This document shows positions 24,951 to 32,467 of a stretch of 64,000 nt of DNA, in pieces (within the stretch, counting starts at the first letter, position 1; the number at the start of each line of letters is the position of its first letter). Location: positions 62,001 through 126,000 of the forward strand of contig NZ_JAINRC010000011.1 of the NCBI RefSeq assembly GCF_020400655.1, read 5' to 3'. The notes under the pieces are model-generated. The model saw nothing but the letters and a program-made list of their open reading frames with translations. It made no database searches and was not told where the DNA came from. Both the position numbers and the translations under genes were made by a program. The DNA comes from Streptomyces spinosus (GTDB taxonomy: Bacteria; Actinomycetota; Actinomycetes; Streptomycetales; Streptomycetaceae).

Positions 24951-25679
24951 ATGCGCCATCGCCCCTCCGCTCCCCCGTCGCCCCCCGTCGCCGAGCCACC
25001 GACGGCGCTCCGCAGAGCCGCCCGCCTGGCCGCCACGCTCGGCGCCTGCTTCCTGGTGCTGCTGGTGCTCGTCGCCCTGCGCTGGCACCCCCTGATCACC
25101 GTGGACGGCGGCATCTCCCGCACCACCCACCGCTGGGCGGTCGGCGACCACGCGGTGACGCGGGTCTTCCGGGTCCTGACGGACTGGGTGTGGGACCCGA
25201 CCACCATGCGTCTGGTCTGCGCGGCGGCTGCGGTGTGGCTCGTCTGGCGGCGCGCGGCCTGGTGGACCGCGCTGTGGCTGGCGATCACCTGCGCGGTGGC
25301 CACGCTCGTGCAGCAGGCCGTGAAGTCCGCCGTCGGCCGGCCCCGCCCGGTCTGGCCGGACCCGGTCGACTCCGCGCACTACGCGGCCTTCCCGTCCGGT
25401 CACGCGATGACCGCCACCGTCGTCTGCGGCCTGCTGCTGTGGCTGCTGCACCGTCACGGCCCACGCCCCGCCCTGTGGCGGGCCGCGGTGACGGCGGCAG
25501 TCGTCTCGGTGCTGGGTGTCGGCGTCACCCGGGTGTGGCTGGGCGTTCACTGGCCCTCGGACGTGCTCGGCGGGTGGCTGGCCGGCGCGGCGCTGGTCGC
25601 GGCGGCGGTGACCGTCCACGAGTGGCCGCGCGCCGGCGGGACGCGACCGTCGCGCGGCCGGTGGAGTCCGGGCGCATGA
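24951..25679 (+). CDS. PAP2-superfamily membrane phosphatase
   Basis: A 242-residue PAP2-type phosphatase with five or six membrane helices. The three phosphatase blocks are complete: KSAVGRPRP (motif 1), FPSGHAMTA (motif 2, catalytic His) and RVWLGVHWPSDVLGG (motif 3, nucleophile His and Asp). Likely substrates are lipid phosphates such as undecaprenyl pyrophosphate or phosphatidate. ATG 24951 follows AAGGATC. Its stop overlaps the next start by 4 bp (ATGA). Confidence 0.88.
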   Translation: MRHRPSAPPSPPVAEPPTALRRAARLAATLGACFLVLLVLVALRWHPLITVDGGISRTTHRWAVGDHAVTRVFRVLTDWVWDPTTMRLVCAAAAVWLVWRRAAWWTALWLAITCAVATLVQQAVKSAVGRPRPVWPDPVDSAHYAAFPSGHAMTATVVCGLLLWLLHRHGPRPALWRAAVTAAVVSVLGVGVTRVWLGVHWPSDVLGGWLAGAALVAAAVTVHEWPRAGGTRPSRGRWSPGA

Positions 25680-25954
25680 CCGCCGTGCGGCGCACCGAGG
25701 CGGCCGAGTCGTGGCTGCGCGCGGTGCTGGACGAGACCGGTTACCCGCTGTCCGAGCCCGCACCGACCCGCACCGCGCGGGCTCTGGAGGCGGCCGGCGC
25801 ACAGCCTGGCGGTGGGGAGCCATTGGAGCTGCCGGCGGACCTCGCGGCGCTGTGGGCGGTGCGGGACGAGACCGCGGAGCTGCAACCTCTTCGGCGTCGG
25901 GCGGCGCCTCAGCGCCCCGACGCGATGCTGCCGGTACTGGATCTCGTCGGCTGA
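25676..25954 (+). CDS. hypothetical protein, SMI1/KNR4-like N-terminal fragment
   Basis: A 92-residue frame whose ATG overlaps the PAP2 stop by 4 bp. The segment AAESWLRAVLDETGYPLSEPAP followed by LELPADLAALWAVRDE resembles the start of SMI1/KNR4 (immunity-superfamily) proteins, which are normally 150-200 residues. After about residue 65 the resemblance stops and the product ends early, so it may be a truncated or frameshifted remnant. Coupling to PAP2 could be incidental. Confidence 0.45.
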   Translation: MTAVRRTEAAESWLRAVLDETGYPLSEPAPTRTARALEAAGAQPGGGEPLELPADLAALWAVRDETAELQPLRRRAAPQRPDAMLPVLDLVG

Positions 25955-26073
25955 GCACCGACCGCGAGCGGACGCACCGCACCGCCCGTCTGAGACGATC
26001 CCCCGCGTCGCCCCAGACGGACGGCTGTTCCGGGCGGGCCCCAGGCATGGGGATACCCGCTGCGTTGAGTATA

Positions 26074-26094
26074 GTTGGCTGGCAGCCAGTCAAC
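26074..26094. promoter_or_regulatory. TetR-type operator at TetR promoter
   Basis: GTTGGCTGG-CAG-CCAGTCAAC is a 21-bp palindrome with 8 of 9 matching positions per arm. It lies 15 bp before the TetR start, just after a TATAGT -10-like box (26070-26075), the layout of an autorepressed TetR gene. Confidence 0.65.
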
Positions 26095-26108
26095 GCAGGA
26101 GTTACAGG

Positions 26109-26777
26109 ATGTCCCCGCGCAGCGCCTCGGTCAATGAAGAATTGCGGCGGCGTTCCCGGGAACGGCTGCTGCAGGCCGCCGTGGAGCTGGTCGGCGAGCA
26201 CGGGTTCGAGGCCACGACGCTGGGCGACATCGCGGACCGGGCCGGTTCGGCGCGCGGTCTGGTGTCGTACTACTTCCCCGGCAAGCGCCAGTTGGTGCAG
26301 TCCGCCGTGCACCGGCTGATGCACCGGACGCTGGAGGAGGCGCTGGAGCGGGAGCCGCGCACCGAGGACGGCCGGGAACGGCTGGCCCGGGCCATCGACG
26401 CGATCCTGGGCCTCGCCCGGGACCGGCCCGTGCTGATGCGGCAGCACATGGCGGGCCTGCTCCAGGCCGAGGGCTTCGTGCAGTGCCCCGAGCAGCGCCG
26501 CCTGGCGGAGCTGCTCAGCGACACCGTCGCCCTGTACGGCGCGCAGAACGTCTCGGCCGACTACCCGATGCTGCGGGCCCTGCTGATGGGCGCGGTGTAC
26601 GCGGCGCTCGTGCCGGGGGTGCCGATGCCCGTGCCGGTGCTGCGGACGGAGCTGTTCCAGCGGTATGGACTCGAGTGGGAGATGGGTGTGCCCCCGGAGA
26701 GCGAGGAGGGGCGCGGGGCGGGGCAGGGGGACGTCTCCCGGTTCTTCGCCACGGAGGAGCGGCCCGGCACTGTCTGA
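26109..26777 (+). CDS. TetR-family transcriptional regulator
   Basis: A 222-residue TetR regulator. The HTH is in the first 60 residues: RERLLQAAVELVGEHGFEATTLGDIADRAGSARGLVSYYFPGKRQLV. The effector domain ends with an acidic tail (PPESEEGRGAG). ATG 26109 follows AGGAG. An operator-like palindrome overlaps its promoter. The target beyond itself is not evident: the downstream gene is on the other strand and the upstream PAP2 gene is on the same strand. Confidence 0.88.
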   Translation: MSPRSASVNEELRRRSRERLLQAAVELVGEHGFEATTLGDIADRAGSARGLVSYYFPGKRQLVQSAVHRLMHRTLEEALEREPRTEDGRERLARAIDAILGLARDRPVLMRQHMAGLLQAEGFVQCPEQRRLAELLSDTVALYGAQNVSADYPMLRALLMGAVYAALVPGVPMPVPVLRTELFQRYGLEWEMGVPPESEEGRGAGQGDVSRFFATEERPGTV

Positions 26778-26795
26778 CGCGGTCCGGCCGCTGTG

Positions 26796-27878
26796 TCAGC
26801 GCCGGGCGTGACGGGGTGCGAGGAGGCCCGCGTCCCGCGCCTGGGCGATCAGCCGCAGGGCGCGCCGGCGACCGCGTCCGGTCGCGTTCATCACAGCGAG
26901 CACCGGGTCGGCGCCCGCGTCCTGCGCCGCGCGGTACTCCCGCGCGACGAGTCGGCGGCCCTCGGTGCCACGCGGCCAGGGCGGCCGGGCACGGCCGGCG
27001 ACCGCCGGGCCGGCGTCCGGCCGGGGTTCCCAGATCCGCGGGCCCCCGGCGTCCGGGTCCACGCCGGCACCCGCTCCGACCACGCCCACCCCGCGTGCCA
27101 CGCCGGAGGCGGCGCCCACACCCCATGCCACCTCGGCGTCCGCGCCCTCACCGCAGGCCACACCGGCACCGACGTCCACGGCAGACGCCGCACCGTCATC
27201 GCCATACGCACCGGACGCGGCACCGTCATCGCCGTACACACCTGAGGCGGCGCCTTCGTCGCGGTACCCACCGGACGCGGCGCCATCATCGCCGTACACA
27301 CCTGAGGCGGCGCCATCATCGCCATACGCACCGGACGCGGCACCGTCATCGCCGTACACACCTGATGAGGCGGCGCCTTCATCGCGGTACCCACCAGACG
27401 CGGCGCCATCATCGCCGTACCCACCAGACGCCGCACCGTCATCGCCGTACCCGCCAGACGCGGCGCCGGCACCGCCGTACCCACCGAACGCCAGGGGGTC
27501 ATCGGCGTCCCCTTCGCATGCCGCGCCCGTATCCGCGAGCGCGCCGAAGGCCGCGTGAGCCTCAGGCTCCGCGCGGGACGCCGCGCCCGTGCCGGCCTGC
27601 ACGCCGCACGCCGCGAACAGTGGCCCCTCGATCCAGTCGGCGAGCGCCGTCAGGTCGGCGAGGGACAGGGCAGGCTCGGCCTGGACGTCCTCGATGGAGA
27701 CCCGCCCCGCGCTCACCACGGCAAGGGCGTCGACCCGGGCCCCGTCGGGGAAGGCCAGCCGGACCTGGAACCAGGACGTGACGCCGTCGTGCTCCCGCAC
27801 CTGCCACGCGGGCCACACGGAGACCGCGCCATCCTCCGCCTGCCGATCACGAAGATCAAGAAAGGATGCTTCTGGCAC
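26796..27878 (-). CDS. DUF6214-like protein with decapeptide repeats
   Basis: About 360 residues. The N-terminal ~100 residues (VWPAWQVREHDGVTSWFQVRL, ALSLADLTALADWIEGPLF) and C-terminal ~60 residues (LVAREYRAAQDAGADPVLAVM, GLLAPRHARR) look like a Streptomyces family I recognise as DUF6214. The C-terminal part resembles a small helical regulator-like domain. Between them are ten repeats of about ten residues, consensus GGYGDDGAAS, then an Ala/Gly/Val-rich linker. The start is uncertain; GTG 27878 is a guess without a good ribosome site. Function unknown. Confidence 0.65.
   Translation of the reverse strand: MPEASFLDLRDRQAEDGAVSVWPAWQVREHDGVTSWFQVRLAFPDGARVDALAVVSAGRVSIEDVQAEPALSLADLTALADWIEGPLFAACGVQAGTGAASRAEPEAHAAFGALADTGAACEGDADDPLAFGGYGGAGAASGGYGDDGAASGGYGDDGAASGGYRDEGAASSGVYGDDGAASGAYGDDGAASGVYGDDGAASGGYRDEGAASGVYGDDGAASGAYGDDGAASAVDVGAGVACGEGADAEVAWGVGAASGVARGVGVVGAGAGVDPDAGGPRIWEPRPDAGPAVAGRARPPWPRGTEGRRLVAREYRAAQDAGADPVLAVMNATGRGRRRALRLIAQARDAGLLAPRHARR
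27181..27483 (-). repeat. ten 30-bp coding repeats in DUF6214-like gene
   Basis: Ten units, nine of 30 bp and one of 33 bp (27361-27393), each encode a Gly/Tyr/Asp-rich decapeptide. Units alternate between subtypes (YGDD and YRDE; GVY, GAY, GGY), and blocks such as 27211-27240 and 27331-27360 are identical, which points to recent duplication. The unit length is a multiple of three, so copy-number changes keep the frame. Confidence 0.85.
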
Positions 27879-28016
27879 CCACGCAACGTAACGTCGTGAC
27901 CACACCCGTACGCATGGACACGCACCCGGGTCACCCCACCGGCCCCTGCCCCCCGGGCTCCCGCGGTGCGATGCTGGAGCCGTCCGCACACCCTCCTTCG
28001 GGCGAGGAGTACCGCT

Positions 28017-29357
28017 GTGCTGCGTGTCGCCGTCGTCGGTTCCGGGCCGAGTGGGTGTTACACCGCCCAGAGCCTCGTTCAGCGTGATCCGGAGGTCCGG
28101 GTCGACGTCCTGGACCGGCTGCCGTGTCCGTACGGCCTGGTCCGCTACGGCGTCGCCCCGGACCACGAGAAGATCAAGTCGCTCCAGGGCAGCCTGCGGA
28201 CGGTGCTGGAGCACGAACGGGTGCGCTTCCTCGGAGGGGTCCGGGTGGGCGGCCCCGGCGGGCTGCCGCCACAGCGGCTGAGGGAGCTGTACCACGCGGT
28301 GGTGTACTGCGTGGGCGCGGCCACCGACCGGCGGCTGGGGATCCCGGGCGAGGACCTGGCGGGCAGCTGGTCGGCGACCGAGTTCGTGTCCTGGTACAGC
28401 GCGCACCCGGACGCGGCCGACGCGGGCTTCCTGCGCGGGGTGCGCTCGGCGGTCGTCATCGGGGTGGGCAACGTCGCGGTGGACGTCACCCGGATGCTGG
28501 TCAGGGGTGCGGCGGAGCTGCGGCCGACGGACATTCCGCAGGCCGCCCTGGACACGCTGGCGGCGAGTGGGCTCACCGAGGTGCAGATGGTGGGCCGGCG
28601 CGGCCCCGCACAGGCCCGTTTCACCACCAAGGAGCTGCGCGAGCTGGGCGGGCTGCCGGACACCGACGTGATCGTGGACAAGGCCGAGCTGGCCCTCGAT
28701 CCGGCCGATCCCGGCGGGCTGCCGGCGGGGCCGCGCCGCAATGTGGAGGTGCTGCGCGACTGGGCGGCACGGCCTCCCGCGGTGGCCGCCGCGCGGCGGA
28801 TCCGGCTGCGGTTCTTCCTGCGGCCGGTGGAACTGCTCGCCGACGGCGGCCGGGTGGGTGCCGTGCGCTTCGAGCGGACGGCCCCCGACGGCACGGGCGG
28901 CGTGACCGGCACGGGCCGGTACGAGGATGTGCCCGCCCAGTTGGTCCTGCGCTCGGTGGGCTACCGCGGTGTGCCGCTGGAGGGCCTGCCGTTCGACCCG
29001 GCGAGCGGCACCGTCCCGCACCAGGAGGGCCGGGTGCTGCGTGACGGCGTCCCCTCCCCCGGCGAGTACGTCGCCGGCTGGATCAAGCGCGGCCCGACCG
29101 GGGTCATCGGCACCAACCGGCCCTGCGCCAAGGAGACGGTGACCTCGCTGCTCGCGGACGCTCCCGCGCTCGGCCGCGCGGACCTGCCGCAGGAGCCGGT
29201 CGCGGCCCTGCGGGCGGCGGGCGTCGAGCCCGTGCCCTGGGACGGCTGGCTGGCGATCGAGCAGGCGGAGGCCGAGCTCGGGGCGCGGCTGGGGCGGGGC
29301 GTGGTCAAGCTCTCCGACTGGGGCGCGCTGCTGGCAGCGGCGCGGGTGCCGTCGTAG
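28017..29357 (+). CDS. NADPH-ferredoxin reductase (FprA type)
   Basis: A 446-residue flavoprotein similar to mycobacterial FprA and adrenodoxin reductase, which pass electrons from NADPH to ferredoxins that feed P450s. VAVVGSGPSGCYTAQSL is the FAD Rossmann loop at the N-terminus, CPYGLVRYGVAPDHEKIK is the FprA signature, VVIGVGNVAVDVTRML is the NADP loop, and GWIKRGPTGVIGTNRPCAKET is the conserved C-terminal block. GTG 28017 follows GAGGAG. It is divergent from the DUF6214 gene. It could serve the P450 at 19631 (inference). Confidence 0.92.
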   Translation: MLRVAVVGSGPSGCYTAQSLVQRDPEVRVDVLDRLPCPYGLVRYGVAPDHEKIKSLQGSLRTVLEHERVRFLGGVRVGGPGGLPPQRLRELYHAVVYCVGAATDRRLGIPGEDLAGSWSATEFVSWYSAHPDAADAGFLRGVRSAVVIGVGNVAVDVTRMLVRGAAELRPTDIPQAALDTLAASGLTEVQMVGRRGPAQARFTTKELRELGGLPDTDVIVDKAELALDPADPGGLPAGPRRNVEVLRDWAARPPAVAAARRIRLRFFLRPVELLADGGRVGAVRFERTAPDGTGGVTGTGRYEDVPAQLVLRSVGYRGVPLEGLPFDPASGTVPHQEGRVLRDGVPSPGEYVAGWIKRGPTGVIGTNRPCAKETVTSLLADAPALGRADLPQEPVAALRAAGVEPVPWDGWLAIEQAEAELGARLGRGVVKLSDWGALLAAARVPS

Positions 29358-29479
29358 CGCGGCTGTCCCCGGGGGCGGACACACAGCGGCAACGCACCGG
29401 AAATCAACAAACTGTTCAAGGCGCCTACGGTCTCGTCCTGTCCACATGCCACTCCCCGCCCGCCGCTGATGGAGTTCCC

Positions 29480-30874
29480 ATGGCCACGACCGCAGACGTG
29501 CACCCCGTCGACGAGATACCCCCGGTACGACAGCTGGCCGCCTTCGGGCTGCAGCACGTGCTCGCGATGTACGCGGGCGCGGTCGCCGTGCCGTTGATCG
29601 TGGGCGGCGCGCTGAAGCTGTCGCCCGCCGACCTGGCGTACCTGATCACCGCCGACCTGCTGGTGTGCGGCGTCGCCACGCTCATCCAGTGCGTCGGCTT
29701 CTGGCGGTTCGGGGTCCGGCTGCCGGTCATGCAGGGGTGTACGTTCGCCGCGGTGACACCGATGGTGCTCATCGGGACGACGGGGGGCGGGCTGCCCGCG
29801 ATCTACGGCTCGGTGATCGTCGCCGGGCTGGCCATCATGCTGCTCGCGCCCCTCTTCGGCCGGCTGCTGCGCTTCTTCCCGCCGCTGGTGACCGGCACGG
29901 TGATCCTGATCATCGGGATCTCGCTGCTGCCGGTCGCGGGCAACTGGGCGGCGGGCGGCGCCGGCGCGAAGGACTTCGGGGAGCCGCGCAACCTGGCGCT
30001 GGCGGGCTTCGTGCTGGCCGTGGTGCTCGGTGTGCAGCGCTTCGCGCCCGCCTTCCTCTCGCGGATCGCCGTGCTCCTCGGCATCGCGGCCGGCCTGGCG
30101 GTCGCCGTGCCGTTCGGCTTCACCGACTTCGGCGGGGTCGGGGACGCCGGCTGGGTGGGCGTCAGCACGCCGTTCCACTTCGGGGCGCCGCAGTTCCGCG
30201 CGTCCGCGGTCGTGTCCATGCTGGTCGTCGCGCTGGTCACCATGACCGAGACGACGGGTGACCTGATCGCCGTCGGCGAGCTGACCGGGCGGAAGGCCGC
30301 ACCGCGCCCCCTCGCCGACGGACTGCGCGCGGACGGCCTGTCCACGGTGCTGGGCGGGGTGTTCAACACCTTCCCGTACACGGCGTACGCGCAGAACGTG
30401 GGCCTGGTCGGCATGACCCGGGTGCGCAGCCGCTGGGTGGTGGCGGCGGCCGGCGGAATCCTGGTACTGCTCGGGCTGCTGCCCAAGCTGGGCGCGGTGG
30501 TCGCGGCCATCCCGGCACCGGTGCTCGGCGGGGCCGGCCTGGTGATGTTCGGGACGGTCGCGGCGAGCGGACTGCGGACGCTGGCCCGGGTCGACTTCAA
30601 GGACAACGACAACCTGACCGTGGTGGCGGTCTCGGTGGCGATCGGCCTGCTGCCGGTGGGCGTTCCCACGGTGTACGCGAAGTTCCCGGACTGGTTCCAG
30701 ACGGTGATGAACAGCGGCATCAGCGCGGGCTGCCTGTCCGCGATCGTGCTGAACCTGCTCTTCAACCACTTCGCGGTGCGGCGCGGCGGTTCAGCCGCCG
30801 GGGCGGAGCGGGCCGGACTGCCGGTCGGCGGCGGCGAGGAGGCTGTCGAGCAGACCGGGGAAGAGGCCGTCTAG
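29480..30874 (+). CDS. NCS2-family purine/pyrimidine permease
   Basis: A 464-residue membrane permease of the NCS2/NAT family with about 12-14 helices. TMTETTGDLIAVGE contains the transport Glu in TM8, and NTFPYTAYAQNVGLVGMTRVRSR is the TM10 signature; its NVGLV form is typical of xanthine/urate transporters, so xanthine or uric acid is likelier than uracil. ATG 29480 follows GGAG. The last 84 bp overlap the 3' end of the ArsR gene on the other strand; the hydrophilic tail encoded there is dispensable-looking. Confidence 0.88.
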   Translation: MATTADVHPVDEIPPVRQLAAFGLQHVLAMYAGAVAVPLIVGGALKLSPADLAYLITADLLVCGVATLIQCVGFWRFGVRLPVMQGCTFAAVTPMVLIGTTGGGLPAIYGSVIVAGLAIMLLAPLFGRLLRFFPPLVTGTVILIIGISLLPVAGNWAAGGAGAKDFGEPRNLALAGFVLAVVLGVQRFAPAFLSRIAVLLGIAAGLAVAVPFGFTDFGGVGDAGWVGVSTPFHFGAPQFRASAVVSMLVVALVTMTETTGDLIAVGELTGRKAAPRPLADGLRADGLSTVLGGVFNTFPYTAYAQNVGLVGMTRVRSRWVVAAAGGILVLLGLLPKLGAVVAAIPAPVLGGAGLVMFGTVAASGLRTLARVDFKDNDNLTVVAVSVAIGLLPVGVPTVYAKFPDWFQTVMNSGISAGCLSAIVLNLLFNHFAVRRGGSAAGAERAGLPVGGGEEAVEQTGEEAV

Positions 30875-31147
30875 ATCGTCGCGGCGCAGGCCGTTCATCT
30901 TGGCCGTGCCCCGGTAGACCTGCCGGATGACCCCGCTCTCCCGCAGCACCCGGAAGTGGTGGGTACTGGTGGACTTGGTGACCGGCAGGTCGAACTGCGA
31001 ACACGTCAACTCCGCGTCACGCGCGGCGAGTTCGCGCACGATCTGGAGCCGCATCGGATCGGAGAGCGCGTGCAGCACGAACTCCAGCCGGATCTGCTCC
31101 CGTGCCGGATGCGGCAGCGCGCGGCCGGCTGTGGCGGTGTCGGTCAC
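30791..31147 (-). CDS. ArsR-family regulator
   Basis: A 118-residue winged-helix protein: VLHALSDPMRLQIVRELA starts the ArsR domain and VTKSTSTHHFRVLRESGVIRQVYRGTAKMNGLR is the recognition helix plus wing. The usual metal-binding CxC is absent (one Cys, CSQFDLP), so it probably senses something else. GTG 31147 follows GAGGAAGGG. It is divergent from an old-yellow-enzyme gene with a palindrome between, so it likely controls that gene and itself. Confidence 0.87.
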   Translation of the reverse strand: MTDTATAGRALPHPAREQIRLEFVLHALSDPMRLQIVRELAARDAELTCSQFDLPVTKSTSTHHFRVLRESGVIRQVYRGTAKMNGLRRDDLDGLFPGLLDSLLAAADRQSGPLRPGG

Positions 31148-31207
31148 GGCGACTGCCCTTCCTCGCGAGAAGTTCTACTGCCCGCATTGTACGAGAGTCG
31201 TCGTAGT

Positions 31208-31238
31208 TTGACATCTGTCGTAGTACGAGGGGTACCGT
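31208..31238 (+). promoter_or_regulatory. promoter with embedded ArsR-type palindrome
   Basis: TTGACA (31208-31213) and TACCGT (31233-31238) form a rightward promoter with a 19-bp spacer. TCGTAGTACGA (31218-31228), an 11-bp palindrome around a central G, lies between them. Two GTCGTAGT copies (the first at 31199) and several TACGA half-sites surround it. A repressor bound here would block the oxidoreductase promoter. Confidence 0.6.
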
Positions 31239-31276
31239 ACGAAGCGATCAGCGGTCCGTGACGAATGGAGTCCGTC

Positions 31277-32356
31277 GTGAGTGCGCTCTTCGAGCCCATC
31301 ACCCTGCGCGAAGTGACCATCCCGAACCGGGTGTGGATGCCCCCGATGTGCCAGTACTCGGCCGACCCGGAGGGACCGCTCACCGGCGCTCCGAACGACT
31401 GGCACTTCGCGCACTACGCGGCGCGGGCCGCCGGCGGCACCGGCCTGATCGTGGTGGAGGCCACCGCGGTCTCGCCCGAGGGCCGGATCTCCCCCTACGA
31501 CCTCGGGCTGTGGAACGACACCCAGGTGGAGTCCTTCCGCCGGATCACCCGTTTCCTCACCGCGCAGGGCACCGTGCCGGCGGTCCAGCTCGGCCACGGC
31601 GGCCGCAAGGCGTCCACCGACCGGCCGTGGAAGGGCGGCGCTCCCGTGGGGCCCGAGGCGCACGGCTGGCAGCCGCTCGCCCCGAGCGCGCTGCCGTTCG
31701 ACGAACGCCACCCGGTGCCGACCGAGCTGACGGCGGACCGGATCGCCGAGATCGTCGGGCAGTTCGCCGCCGCCGCGCGCCGGGCGCTCGCCGCGGGATT
31801 CCAGGCCGTCGAGATCCACGGTGCGCACGGGTATCTGATCAACGAGTTCCTCTCCCCGCACTCCAACCACCGCACCGACGCCTACGGCGGCTCCTACGAG
31901 AACCGCACCCGGTTCGCCCTTCAGGTCGTGGACGCCGTACGGGAGGTGTGGCCCGCGGACAAGCCGGTGTTCTTCCGCGTCTCGGCCACCGACTGGCTCC
32001 AGGACGGCGGCTGGACCCCCGAGGAAACGGTCCGCCTCGCCCGCGACCTGCACGCCCACGGTGTCGACCTGCTCGACGTCTCCACCGGCGGGAACGCCGC
32101 CGGCGTCACCATCCCGACCGGGCCGGGCTACCAGGTCCCGTTCGCCGCCCGGGTGAAGGCCGAGACGCCGATGCCGGTCGCCGCGGTGGGCCTGATCACC
32201 GAGCCCGGGCAGGCCGCGAAGATCGTGGCGAACGGCGAGGCGGACGCGGTCCTGCTGGGCCGGGAACTCCTGCGCAACCCGTCCTGGGCGCGTCAGGCGG
32301 CACGTGAGCTGGACGCACAGGTCCGCGTCCCCGACCAGTACCACCGCTCGGTCTGA
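31277..32356 (+). CDS. old yellow enzyme-family NADH:flavin oxidoreductase (YqjM type)
   Basis: A 359-residue FMN ene-reductase that reduces activated C=C bonds with NAD(P)H. YqjM-class residues are all present: PPMCQYSA (regulatory Cys and Tyr), QLGHGGRKAS, and IHGAHGYLINEFLSPHSNHRTDAYGGS with the substrate His pair. GTG 31277 is chosen because GGAG lies 6-7 nt upstream; ATG 31265 overlaps that site. It faces an ArsR regulator, suggesting induction by electrophiles or oxidants (inference). Confidence 0.93.
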   Translation: MSALFEPITLREVTIPNRVWMPPMCQYSADPEGPLTGAPNDWHFAHYAARAAGGTGLIVVEATAVSPEGRISPYDLGLWNDTQVESFRRITRFLTAQGTVPAVQLGHGGRKASTDRPWKGGAPVGPEAHGWQPLAPSALPFDERHPVPTELTADRIAEIVGQFAAAARRALAAGFQAVEIHGAHGYLINEFLSPHSNHRTDAYGGSYENRTRFALQVVDAVREVWPADKPVFFRVSATDWLQDGGWTPEETVRLARDLHAHGVDLLDVSTGGNAAGVTIPTGPGYQVPFAARVKAETPMPVAAVGLITEPGQAAKIVANGEADAVLLGRELLRNPSWARQAARELDAQVRVPDQYHRSV

Positions 32357-32360
32357 GCCG

Positions 32361-32394
32361 GTGCCGCCGGGCCGGCTCCCCGGCCCGGCGGCAC
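32361..32394 (+). terminator. perfect 15-bp hairpin terminator
   Basis: GTGCCGCCGGGCCGG (32361-32375) and its exact complement (32380-32394) enclose a CTCC loop, 4 bp after the oxidoreductase stop codon. It should end that transcript and may also act on the convergent ATPase transcript. Confidence 0.75.
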
Positions 32395-32464
32395 GGGTCA
32401 GGCGGTCCGGGTCAGGCGGTCCGGGTCAGGCGGTCCGGGTCCGGCGGTCCGGGTCAGGCGGTAG
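32395..32464. repeat. 5 x 14-bp minisatellite
   Basis: Five head-to-tail copies of GGGTCAGGCGGTCC; units 1-3 are identical, unit 4 has one change (GGGTCCGG) and unit 5 ends in AG. The array starts directly at the terminator stem and stops 3 bp before the ATPase stop codon. Confidence 0.85.
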
Positions 32465-32467
32465 CGG

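Noticed and set aside
27181..27483. 30-bp regular repeats as a CRISPR array
   Set aside because: Units abut with no spacers and encode in-frame decapeptides; no cas genes nearby.
26796..29447. 883-codon leftward frame covering DUF6214 and the reductase
   Set aside because: The part beyond 27878 is antisense to the FprA-type reductase and has no domains.
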